Source: an uncultured Eubacterium sp.
GTDB taxonomy: Bacteria; Bacillota_A; Clostridia; Lachnospirales; Lachnospiraceae
Direction of reading: 5' to 3'
Length of the DNA: 5,130 bases
NCBI GenBank assembly: GCA_947653505.1
Contig: CANTHI010000312.1
Location: 1 to 5,130 of the forward strand
The notes under the pieces are model-generated. The model saw nothing but the letters and a program-made list of their open reading frames with translations, was not told the DNA's origin and searched no databases. The position numbers were made by a program, and so were the translations under genes. Below are positions 1 to 5,130 of this stretch, piece by piece; the stretch's first letter is position 1, and every line of letters starts with the position of its first letter.

Positions 1-41
1 CTGACGATAAACCAAATATTCCGGAATCCCCAGTTCCAACC

Positions 42-291
42 CAACCTTACCACCTTTCTTTCCAGCTTATTCACATAAACTGACTTAGCAAGTATCTTAC
101 AATACTTTAACACAATAACGGGTGTCAATCCGTTGCAGCCTACTAAAAATATAAACAATCGTTTTTTCTTCCTATCTTGTTCGGTGCAAAGCTCCGGGAT
201 GTATTCATAATAAACTTTTCATGCACCTCTCATCAGCCGGTTACTTTCTGTATGATCAGACTTTATTATTACTTGTTCCCTTCCTAGCCTT
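42..291 (-). promoter_or_regulatory. T-box riboswitch leader, tyrosine (UAC) specifier; regulated gene off the left edge
   Basis: Read on the minus strand, this is a T-box leader, which senses uncharged tRNA and controls premature termination of the downstream gene. Stem I: AAGGCU (291-286) pairs with AGCUUU (193-188), GGGA (280-277) with UCCC (199-196), and AUAAUAAA (269-262) perfectly with UUUAUUAU (214-207). The specifier loop has AGUA on the 5' side (273-270) and GAA-UAC-A on the 3' side; the UAC triplet at 203-201 is followed by the usual purine. The distal part has an AG-bulge-like CAGAAAG (250-244) and a GNUG-type loop GAUGAGA (234-228). Next come AGUAGG (144-139), the CCGUUA pseudoknot motif (121-116) and a stem III hairpin (107-90). 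GGUGGUA (54-48) is the likely T-box core; its UGGU would pair with an ACCA tRNA end, as in tRNA-Tyr. The core is not followed by the usual CCGCG, so the antiterminator is the weakest part. No terminator T-run is visible before the edge. The controlled gene is probably tyrS, by inference. Confidence 0.85.
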
Positions 292-310
292 TTTTATTTA
301 ATTATTTTGC

Positions 311-339
311 ATTATAAAGAGTTTTTATGCAGATGTCAA
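311..339 (-). promoter_or_regulatory. Consensus SigA-type promoter for the T-box transcript
   Basis: On the minus strand TTGACA (339-334) and TATAAT (316-311) match both consensus hexamers exactly with a 17-base spacer. Transcription should start near 304, about a dozen bases before stem I of the T-box begins at 291, which is the expected arrangement. Its -35 lies 46 bases from the -35 of the divergent plus-strand promoter. Confidence 0.85.
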
Positions 340-385
340 GCATTTTCTAAAGGGAACAGGAAATGGCACGCAAAAAATATAAATG

Positions 386-414
386 TTGACAAATAATATT
401 ATATAGTGTATAAT
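386..414 (+). promoter_or_regulatory. Consensus SigA-type promoter P1 of the zinc-ribbon gene
   Basis: TTGACA (386-391) and TATAAT (409-414) are perfect hexamers separated by exactly 17 bases, with AT-rich flanks. Transcription should begin near 421, giving a leader of about 150 nt before the start codon at 572. No terminator separates it from that gene. The promoter is divergent from the T-box promoter on the other strand, so the two transcription units share a short upstream region (340-385). Confidence 0.85.
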
Positions 415-437
415 ATTAGACATTAAATAATAAAGAT

Positions 438-444
438 AGGAGGA
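438..444 (+). other. Orphan perfect Shine-Dalgarno sequence in the P1 leader
   Basis: AGGAGGA lies about 18 nt after the predicted P1 transcription start. No ATG, GTG or TTG follows at translation-competent distance; the triplet at the ideal position (451-453) is ACG, directly followed by TAA. The zinc-ribbon gene begins 128 bases further on with its own Shine-Dalgarno site. It could be a 5' ribosome-binding mRNA stabiliser like the STAB-SD of Bacillus cry transcripts, the relic of a lost leader peptide, or chance. The sequence is certain; the function is not. Confidence 0.5.
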
Positions 445-480
445 TAAAAAACGTAACCTTTTCTCAACTGCAAATTCATA

Positions 481-509
481 TTGCAAAATACGGATGCACA
501 TATTATAAT
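481..509 (+). promoter_or_regulatory. Possible second promoter P2 of the zinc-ribbon gene
   Basis: TTGCAA (481-486; four of six consensus bases) and a perfect TATAAT (504-509) are spaced by 17 bases. Transcription would start near 516 and give a leader of about 55 nt lacking the orphan AGGAGGA at 438-444. In this AT-rich stretch a chance match is possible, so it is weaker than P1. Confidence 0.45.
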
Positions 510-539
510 GGCATATAAGTAAGCCGACAACACATAGCA

Positions 540-562
540 TTTCACAATGAAGTGTGGAAAGG
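540..562 (+). promoter_or_regulatory. Shine-Dalgarno site of the zinc-ribbon gene, overlapped by a small hairpin
   Basis: GGAAAGG (556-562) lies 9 bases before ATG 572 and decides that start. GTG 554 and ATG 563 are in the same frame, but they fall before or inside this site and have none of their own. TTTCACA (540-546) can pair with TGTGGAA (553-559; one G-U) around a 6-base loop, which would cover the first half of the site. This suggests modest structure-dependent initiation, but it is unproven. Confidence 0.5.
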
Positions 563-571
563 ATGGATAAC

Positions 572-1150
572 ATGGAACTGTTCGATAAATTAGGTGATAC
601 GATTGTATCAGTGTCAAAGGATGCGACACAAAAGGCGAAGGATATTTCTGATCTGGCCAGAATCCGCATGGAAATACGTTCCAAACAGGATTATCTGAAT
701 AAGCTGTTTTTGGAAATTGGAAAGATATATTATGATGCGCATAAAGATGATGAAGAAAAAGAGTTTAAAGAGCAGATGCTGCTTATAAAAGATGCGCAGG
801 AGGTTTTAGAGGAATTAAATCAGCAGTCAGGGCAGATTAAAGGAATGGTGAAATGCATTGCCTGCGGTAAGGAAATGCCGATGGATGCTGATTTCTGCAG
901 TAAATGTGGTACAAAGCTGGTAAAGCCGGAGCCAGAAAAAGAAGAAAAAGAAGATGTTGTTTTTGAAACAGAAGAAGCTGCTTCAGAAGCACATACGGAA
1001 AATTTTGCTGACCGGCAGACAGAAGAAACGGTACAAAGCGAAGCAGAAGTACAGGCTGGACATACAGCACAAAATGAAGCAGAAGGACAGACAGCAGACG
1101 ATGTATGTACGCAGACAGAGCAGGGAGACACAGATTCACAGGCTGAATAA
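572..1150 (+). CDS. Small zinc-ribbon protein with helical N-terminus and acidic tail, function unknown
   Basis: This 192-residue cytosolic protein has no signal peptide or membrane segment. Residues 1-92 are rich in Lys, Glu, Asp and Ala with heptad-like hydrophobics and are probably helical or coiled coil, opening with MELFDKLGDTIVSVSKDATQ. A zinc ribbon follows: C95-x2-C98 and C109-x2-C112 in the treble-clef form CxxCGKxMPxDxxFCxxCG. Residues 117-192 form a low-complexity tail rich in Glu, Gln, Thr and Ala, very probably disordered, with a 12-residue repeat (155-166 and 167-178) and one stray Cys179. The head and ribbon resemble zinc-ribbon proteins common in Lachnospiraceae that have no assigned role; this rests on recognition. 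The start at 572 is set by GGAAAGG 9 bases upstream. Two promoters precede it and no clear terminator follows, so readthrough into metG is possible. Zinc binding is well supported; any role in nucleic acid or protein binding would be a guess. Confidence 0.85.
   Translation: MELFDKLGDTIVSVSKDATQKAKDISDLARIRMEIRSKQDYLNKLFLEIGKIYYDAHKDDEEKEFKEQMLLIKDAQEVLEELNQQSGQIKGMVKCIACGKEMPMDADFCSKCGTKLVKPEPEKEEKEDVVFETEEAASEAHTENFADRQTEETVQSEAEVQAGHTAQNEAEGQTADDVCTQTEQGDTDSQAE
1034..1105 (+). repeat. Two tandem 36-bp units inside the acidic tail
   Basis: Units 1034-1069 and 1070-1105 are in frame and encode QSEAEVQAGHTA and QNEAEGQTADDV. The first 22 bases match at 18 positions and the rest has drifted. 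This looks like an old in-frame duplication that lengthened the disordered tail. Confidence 0.6.
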
Positions 1151-1229
1151 ATAGTTTAAAATGGAGAAAAAAACACAGGCCGGACAAATAGTTAAAGAGA
1201 AATAAAAGTACAGGCCGGATAAACAGTTT
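1137..1229 (+). repeat. Degenerate roughly 36-bp direct repeats spanning the stop codon
   Basis: Three related 21-base blocks begin at 1137, 1174 and 1209 (steps of 37 and 35). The last two share acaggccgga followed by yaaayagtt. The first block contains the end of the zinc-ribbon gene (CAG GCT GAA TAA) and matches each of the others at 17 of 21 positions. A further relative, tacaggctggacata, lies inside the coding tail at 1050-1064. The series makes up about half of the gap before metG. No hairpin-plus-T-run terminator is seen in that gap. Confidence 0.6.
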
Positions 1230-1241
1230 TCGTGAAGCTGA

Positions 1242-1270
1242 TTGACGACAAAATATAGAAGATTTAGAAC
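1242..1270 (+). promoter_or_regulatory. Weak candidate promoter for metG
   Basis: TTGACG (1242-1247) and TAGAAC (1265-1270) are spaced by 17 bases, with five and four of six consensus matches. Transcription would start near 1277, leaving a leader of under 40 nt. There is no T-box or SAM riboswitch in the 163-base gap, so any methionine control would have to lie elsewhere. The match is weak, and metG may instead be read from the zinc-ribbon promoters. Confidence 0.3.
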
Positions 1271-1313
1271 TAAGAAAAGATTACGTGTGAAGGAAAGGTT
1301 ATAGGAATCAGAT

Positions 1314-3278
1314 ATGAGCAGCAAAGGCAACTTTTATATGACAACGGCGATTGCTTATGCATCCGGCAAGCCGCATATCGGAAATACTTACGAAATTGTG
1401 CTGGCAGATGCGATTGCGCGTTTTAAAAGGCAGGAAGGGTATGAGGTATTTTTCCAGACCGGAACCGACGAGCATGGGCAGAAAATTGAACAAAAGGCAC
1501 AGGAAGCAGGTATTACACCGAAGGAATATGTAGATCAGGTAGCAGAAGAGATTAAAAAGATATGGGATCTGATGAACTGTTCTTATGATCGTTTTATCCG
1601 GACGACGGATGAATATCATGAAAAGCAGGTTCAGAAAATATTTAAAAAGCTGTATGATAAGGGTGATATTTATAAAGGTTCTTACGAGGGAATGTACTGT
1701 ACACCTTGTGAATCGTTCTGGACGGAATCGCAGTTAAAAGAAGGTAAATGTCCGGATTGCGGACGTGAGGTAAAGCCTGCGAAAGAGGAAGCGTATTTCT
1801 TTAAGATGAGTAAATATGCTGACCGGTTAATTGCGCATATTCAGGATCATCCGGAATTTATACAGCCGGTATCCAGAAAAAATGAGATGATGAACAATTT
1901 TCTGTTGCCGGGGCTGCAGGATCTGTGTGTATCGCGAACATCCTTTGACTGGGGGATTCCGGTTGATTTTGACGATAAACATGTAATCTATGTATGGCTG
2001 GATGCGCTGACCAACTATATTACCGGAATTGGTTATGAATGTGACGGAGCATCCGGGGAATTGTTTGAAAAAAACTGGCCGGCTGATCTGCATCTGATCG
2101 GTAAAGATATTATCCGTTTTCATACAATTTACTGGCCGATTTTTTTAATGGCATTGGATCTTCCGCTGCCAAAGCAGATTTTTGGGCATCCGTGGCTGAT
2201 TCAGAGTGATGGCAAAATGAGTAAATCCAAAGGAAATGTACTCTATGCGGATGAACTGGTGGAGTTTTTCGGTGTGGATGCGGTTCGTTTTTTTGTACTG
2301 CATGAAATGCCATTTGACAATGATGGACTGATTTCATGGGAGCTGATTGTGGAACGCTTAAATTCTGAGCTGGCAAATACGCTTGGCAATCTGGTCAACC
2401 GCACAATTTCCATGAGTAATAAATATTTTGATGGAATTGTGTCTGCTACCGGAGTTACTGAAGAGGTGGATGCAGACTTAAAAGACACTGTGACAAAGAC
2501 TGCAGATAAAGTAGCGGCTAAAATGGCTGATTTACGTGTTGCGGATGCTATTACAGAGATTTTTAATCTGTTTAAGCGCTGCAATAAATATATTGATGAG
2601 ACGACACCGTGGATTCTGGCCAAGGACGAAACGAAAAAACCGCGGCTTTCTGAGGTGATGTATAATCTGGTGGAAAGCATCACGATCGGAACGACTCTGC
2701 TGCAGAGCTTTATGCCGGATACCGCAGCGAATATATTCAGTCAGCTGAATGCAAAACCGGTACCGTTTGACCGGCTGGAGACATTTGGAAATTATACAAG
2801 TGGTACAAAAGTAACCGAAAAACCGGAGATTTTGTTTGCGCGTCTGGATATCAAAGAAGTTATGGAGCGTGTAAATGCACTGCATCCGGCTGAAAAAGAG
2901 ACTGAAGCAGCAGATGCCCAGAATGATCCGTTTATAGATATGGAACCGAAAGAAGAAATTACTTTTGATGATTTCGAAAAAATGCAGTTTCAGGTTGGTG
3001 AAATCATTGAATGCAAGGCAGTGGAAAAATCCAAAAAACTGCTTTGCTCCAAGGTAAAAATTGGCAGTCAGATCAGACAGATTGTATCTGGTATCCGTAA
3101 ACACTATACACCGGAAGAAATGGTTGGCAAAAAAGTAATGGTACTTGTCAACTTAAAGCCGGCAAAACTGGCAGGTGTATTATCTGAGGGTATGTTATTG
3201 TGCGCAGAAGATGAAAATGGGGTTCTTTCTCTGATGATACCAGAAAAGAAAATGCCGTCTGGCGCAGAAATCTGTTAA
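1314..3278 (+). CDS. metG: Methionyl-tRNA synthetase
   Basis: This cytosolic class I synthetase charges tRNA-Met, both initiator and elongator, with methionine using ATP. At 654 residues it has the full length of the bacterial form with a C-terminal extension. The HIGH-type motif is HIGN (21-24) in the segment SGKPHIGNTYE. The connective insertion carries one zinc knuckle, C129-x2-C132 and C146-x2-C149. KMSKS is at 301-305 (DGKMSKSKGN), just after the typical GKDIIRFHTIYWP segment (263-275). Residues from about 340 to 510 fit the helical anticodon-binding domain. An acidic linker (about 524-548) leads to a Trbp111-like tRNA-binding fold (549-654; FQVGEI, RQIVSGI, VNLKPAKLAG, SEGMLL), which in this family promotes dimerisation and tRNA affinity. 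The start at 1314 has AGGAA 6 bases upstream and a second purine-rich tract at 1291-1298; the in-frame ATG at 1338 would cut into the conserved N-terminus. A strong terminator follows the stop. All key motifs are intact. Confidence 0.97.
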   Translation: MSSKGNFYMTTAIAYASGKPHIGNTYEIVLADAIARFKRQEGYEVFFQTGTDEHGQKIEQKAQEAGITPKEYVDQVAEEIKKIWDLMNCSYDRFIRTTDEYHEKQVQKIFKKLYDKGDIYKGSYEGMYCTPCESFWTESQLKEGKCPDCGREVKPAKEEAYFFKMSKYADRLIAHIQDHPEFIQPVSRKNEMMNNFLLPGLQDLCVSRTSFDWGIPVDFDDKHVIYVWLDALTNYITGIGYECDGASGELFEKNWPADLHLIGKDIIRFHTIYWPIFLMALDLPLPKQIFGHPWLIQSDGKMSKSKGNVLYADELVEFFGVDAVRFFVLHEMPFDNDGLISWELIVERLNSELANTLGNLVNRTISMSNKYFDGIVSATGVTEEVDADLKDTVTKTADKVAAKMADLRVADAITEIFNLFKRCNKYIDETTPWILAKDETKKPRLSEVMYNLVESITIGTTLLQSFMPDTAANIFSQLNAKPVPFDRLETFGNYTSGTKVTEKPEILFARLDIKEVMERVNALHPAEKETEAADAQNDPFIDMEPKEEITFDDFEKMQFQVGEIIECKAVEKSKKLLCSKVKIGSQIRQIVSGIRKHYTPEEMVGKKVMVLVNLKPAKLAGVLSEGMLLCAEDENGVLSLMIPEKKMPSGAEIC

Positions 3279-3295
3279 ATTCAATAAATTATTTT

Positions 3296-3332
3296 CCCGG
3301 GAACACAAATCTTTGTGTTGCCGGGTTTTGTT
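3296..3332 (+). terminator. Rho-independent terminator after metG
   Basis: CCCGG (3296-3300) pairs with CCGGG (3321-3325), and AACACAA (3302-3308) with TTGTGTT (3313-3319), with one G-G mismatch and an ATCT tetraloop. The stem is followed by TTTTGTT (3326-3332). It begins 17 bases after the metG stop and ends about 50 bases before tatD, so tatD and rsmA probably need readthrough or a promoter I cannot identify. Confidence 0.9.
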
Positions 3333-3381
3333 CATGCCAGAGTACAGCTGGCAAAATGCTGATGATGGATGGAGAACATAT

Positions 3382-4167
3382 ATGATATTTGAGACGCATG
3401 CGCATTATGAAGATGAAAAATTTGATCCTGACAGGGAAGAACTGCTTGCATCCATGCATGCAAATGGAATCAGTAAGGTTGTAAATGTAGGATCTTCATT
3501 GGAAACGGTCAGAAAGACCATTGATCTGGCGGAAAAGTATGATTTTATCTATGCAGCAGTCGGTGTGCATCCAGGTGAAACAGATTGTCTGGATGAAAAA
3601 GCATTGGAATGGTTAAGGGAACAGGCAAAGCATCCGAAGACGGTCGCAATTGGTGAGATTGGATTAGATTATTATTGGGAAAAAGAGGAAAGAGTAAGGG
3701 AAATACAGCGCAAATGGTTTCGCAGACAGCTGACGCTTGCAAAAGAACAGAATCTTCCAGTCATTATTCATTCCAGAGATGCTGCAGAAGATACGCTTAA
3801 AATTATGAAAGAAGCGCACCAGATGCAGGTATCAGGGGTGATCCATTGTTTTTCCTATTCTGCACAGATGGCTGAGGAATATGTACGGATGGGATATTAT
3901 ATCGGAGTTGGTGGTGTGGTTACGTTTAAAAATGCTAAGAAATTAAAAGAGACCGTGAAAAAAATACCGCTTTCGCATCTGGTGCTGGAAACAGACTGCC
4001 CTTATATGGCTCCGGAACCATTTCGTGGAAAACGAAACAGTTCCCTGTATCTTCCTTATGTTGTAAAAGAAATTGCAGGGATCAGGGGAATTACAGAGCA
4101 GGAGGTGCTTGATACCACAGAGCAGAATGCACTCCGGTTGTATCGTCTGACAGAAACAGGAAGGTAA
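3382..4167 (+). CDS. tatD: TatD-family metal-dependent hydrolase / DNase
   Basis: TatD-family proteins are cytosolic TIM-barrel metalloenzymes; characterised members are 3'-5' exonucleases acting on DNA or RNA. This 261-residue protein has the normal family length and all expected metal ligands: H6-x-H8 (in FETHAHY), E92 (GEIGLDYYW, 91-99), H130 (VIIHSRDA), H155 (IHCFS) and D205 (ETDCPYMAP, 203-211). The C-terminal RNSSLYLPYVVKEIA (218-232) is also typical. The start at 3382 has GGAG 7 bases upstream, and MIFETHAHY is the normal family N-terminus. In-frame starts further upstream (TTG 3313, ATG 3334) are rejected because the first lies inside the metG terminator and neither has a Shine-Dalgarno site. 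The position after metG and before rsmA is the conserved Firmicutes order (B. subtilis yabD). The precise substrate cannot be read from the sequence. Confidence 0.95.
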   Translation: MIFETHAHYEDEKFDPDREELLASMHANGISKVVNVGSSLETVRKTIDLAEKYDFIYAAVGVHPGETDCLDEKALEWLREQAKHPKTVAIGEIGLDYYWEKEERVREIQRKWFRRQLTLAKEQNLPVIIHSRDAAEDTLKIMKEAHQMQVSGVIHCFSYSAQMAEEYVRMGYYIGVGGVVTFKNAKKLKETVKKIPLSHLVLETDCPYMAPEPFRGKRNSSLYLPYVVKEIAGIRGITEQEVLDTTEQNALRLYRLTETGR

Positions 4168-4171
4168 ACAA

Positions 4172-4197
4172 CAGACTGGAAAACCAGACTGGAAAAT
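4172..4197 (+). repeat. Two tandem 13-bp repeats after tatD
   Basis: cagactggaaaac (4172-4184) is followed directly by cagactggaaaat (4185-4197), identical except for the last base. The pair starts 5 bases after the tatD stop and runs straight into the 14-bp array that follows. Confidence 0.85.
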
Positions 4198-4237
4198 AGA
4201 AAAGATTTCATAGAAAAGATTCCATAGAAAGGATTCC
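4196..4237 (+). repeat. Three tandem 14-bp repeats upstream of rsmA
   Basis: The units are atagaaaagatttc (4196-4209), atagaaaagattcc (4210-4223) and atagaaaggattcc (4224-4237); successive units differ at one base each. The A-to-G change in the third unit creates AAAGGA (4228-4233), the only Shine-Dalgarno-like sequence before rsmA, although its 15-base distance to the start codon is long. With the adjoining 13-bp pair this array fills 66 of the 81 bases between tatD and rsmA. Confidence 0.85.
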
Positions 4238-4248
4238 ACAAAAAATAA

Positions 4249-5121
4249 ATGGGAGAATTAATACAACCGCAGAAGACAGCTGAAATCCTACAGAGATATC
4301 AGTTTCGTTTTCAGAAAAAATTTGGTCAGAATTTTCTAATTGATGCGCATGTGATGCAGAAAATAATATCTGCAGCTTCTATTACGAAAGATGAGTTTGT
4401 TTTGGAGATTGGACCGGGAATTGGTACGATGACACAATTTTTGTGTGAGCATGCAGGTTTTGTGGCAGCAGTGGAGATTGATGATAATCTGATTCCGATT
4501 TTACATGATACATTAAGCGGATATCACAATGTGGATATTATACAGGATGATATTTTGAAAGTAAATATCGGTCAGCTGGCGGCTGAAAAAAATGATGGAA
4601 AACCGATCAAAGTTGTGGCAAATCTCCCTTATTATATTACGACACCTATTATTATGGGATTGTTTGAAAGCCATGTACCATTAAAAAGCGTGATTGTGAT
4701 GGTACAAAAAGAGGTAGCGGACCGGATGAGGGCAGAGCCTGGAACGAAGGATTTTGGAGCATTGTCGCTGGCAGTGCAGTATTATGCCAGACCGGAAATG
4801 GTAGCCAATGTGCCTGCAAATTGTTTTATGCCAAGGCCAAAAGTAGGCAGTGCCGTAATCTGCCTGCAGTGTCACCAGGAGCCGCCGGTAAAAGTAAAAG
4901 ATGAAAAGCTGATGTTTGCGATGATCCGGGCATCTTTTAACCAGCGCAGAAAAACACTTGCAAACGGATTGTCACATAATCTGCAGCTTCCATTATCCAA
5001 AGAACAGATACAGGCATGCATGGAGCAGACAGGCTTACCTGTATCTGTGCGGGGAGAAACACTGACACTGGCACAGTTTGCCAGTCTTTCGGACACGATA
5101 TATGAGTACGTATCTGAATAG
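4249..5121 (+). CDS. rsmA: 16S rRNA (adenine1518-N6/adenine1519-N6)-dimethyltransferase
   Basis: RsmA (KsgA) uses S-adenosylmethionine to dimethylate two adjacent adenines in the 3'-terminal helix of 16S rRNA, a late step in 30S maturation; its loss is classically linked to kasugamycin resistance. The 290-residue protein is full length. Visible motifs: FGQNFL (25-30), SAM-binding LEIGPGIGT (52-60), the acidic ribose-binding VEID (76-79), QDD (99-101), catalytic NLPYYI (125-130), the target-site segment FMPRPKVGSAV (193-203) and FNQRRKTLANGL (230-241) in the C-terminal domain. TAA stands directly before ATG 4249, so no longer start exists in this frame. Initiation looks weak: the nearest Shine-Dalgarno-like AAAGGA (4228-4233) is 15 bases away and comes from a repeat unit. 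The gene follows tatD in the same direction with only 81 bases between and no terminator, so cotranscription is likely. Nine bases remain after the stop, too few to show a terminator. Confidence 0.97.
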   Translation: MGELIQPQKTAEILQRYQFRFQKKFGQNFLIDAHVMQKIISAASITKDEFVLEIGPGIGTMTQFLCEHAGFVAAVEIDDNLIPILHDTLSGYHNVDIIQDDILKVNIGQLAAEKNDGKPIKVVANLPYYITTPIIMGLFESHVPLKSVIVMVQKEVADRMRAEPGTKDFGALSLAVQYYARPEMVANVPANCFMPRPKVGSAVICLQCHQEPPVKVKDEKLMFAMIRASFNQRRKTLANGLSHNLQLPLSKEQIQACMEQTGLPVSVRGETLTLAQFASLSDTIYEYVSE

Positions 5122-5130
5122 TCATTTTAA

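Noticed and set aside
19..28. Perfect 10-bp palindrome attccggaat as a possible operator
   Set aside because: It lies within the T-box expression platform and is a single short palindrome, which is weak evidence for a protein-binding site.
1..86. Plus-strand open frames entering from the left edge and stopping at 76-78 or 84-86, as possible gene ends
   Set aside because: They are under 30 codons, give no recognisable protein, and overlap the T-box antiterminator region of the opposite strand.
1..218. Open minus-strand frame of 72 codons running off the left edge (contains LFIFLVGCNGLTPVIV)
   Set aside because: It has no ATG start or Shine-Dalgarno site, and it lies exactly over the T-box motifs (UAC specifier, AGUAGG, CCGUUA, UGGU), which explain the sequence better as RNA.
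201..220. Reading the specifier of the T-box as ACC or CAC from the CACCGAAC stretch at 187-180
   Set aside because: That stretch lies 3' of the stem I closing helix; the helix pairing places GAA-UAC-A opposite AGUA, and UAC also agrees with UGGU.
547..570. Mini-ORF ATG-AAG-TGT to TAA ending one base before the zinc-ribbon start
   Set aside because: It has only seven codons and no Shine-Dalgarno of its own, and its ATG lies in the loop of the small hairpin; translational coupling is possible but unsupported.
820..1187. Long minus-strand open frames across the zinc-ribbon gene tail and elsewhere opposite the genes
   Set aside because: They mirror the biased codon composition of the real plus-strand genes, with Ser/Cys/Phe-rich products and no ribosome sites.
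3313..3381. N-terminal extension of TatD from TTG 3313 or ATG 3334
   Set aside because: TTG 3313 is inside the metG terminator and neither start has a ribosome site; ATG 3382 has GGAG at good spacing and the family N-terminus.

Overview
The window looks like chromosomal housekeeping DNA from a low-to-moderate GC Clostridia member, most likely a gut-type Lachnospiraceae. The reasons are strong purine-rich Shine-Dalgarno sites, consensus SigA-type promoters, a T-box leader, and MetG, TatD and RsmA proteins that read like Lachnospiraceae family members. The taxonomic call rests on recognition, not on a search.

Left part (1-571): this 571-base stretch contains no gene but is dense in regulation. 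On the minus strand a consensus promoter (311-339) starts a T-box riboswitch (about 291 down to the left edge). Its specifier triplet reads UAC (tyrosine), and the tRNA-end-binding bases UGGU suit the A73 of tRNA-Tyr. The controlled gene lies beyond the left edge; tyrS is the best guess. Divergent to it, a second perfect consensus promoter (386-414) and a weaker tandem one (481-509) read rightward into a small zinc-ribbon protein gene. The longer transcript carries a perfect AGGAGGA with no usable start codon after it.

Middle and right part (572-5121), all on the plus strand: a zinc-ribbon protein of unknown function (192 aa), metG (methionyl-tRNA synthetase with C-terminal tRNA-binding domain), a strong intrinsic terminator, tatD (metal-dependent nuclease family) and rsmA/ksgA (16S rRNA dimethyladenosine transferase). 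The metG-tatD-rsmA order is the conserved Firmicutes translation/RNA cluster, but no rnmV (5S rRNA maturase) gene lies between tatD and rsmA as it does in Bacillus subtilis. The theme is translation: tRNA charging (metG, and probably tyrS off the left edge) and ribosome maturation (rsmA).

Two gene boundaries are made of short degenerate tandem repeats: a roughly 36-bp series running through the stop codon of the zinc-ribbon gene, and adjoining 13-bp and 14-bp arrays that fill most of the tatD-rsmA gap and contain the only candidate Shine-Dalgarno site of rsmA. I see no mobile element, CRISPR array, tRNA or rRNA gene, and no convincing undescribed multi-gene system.
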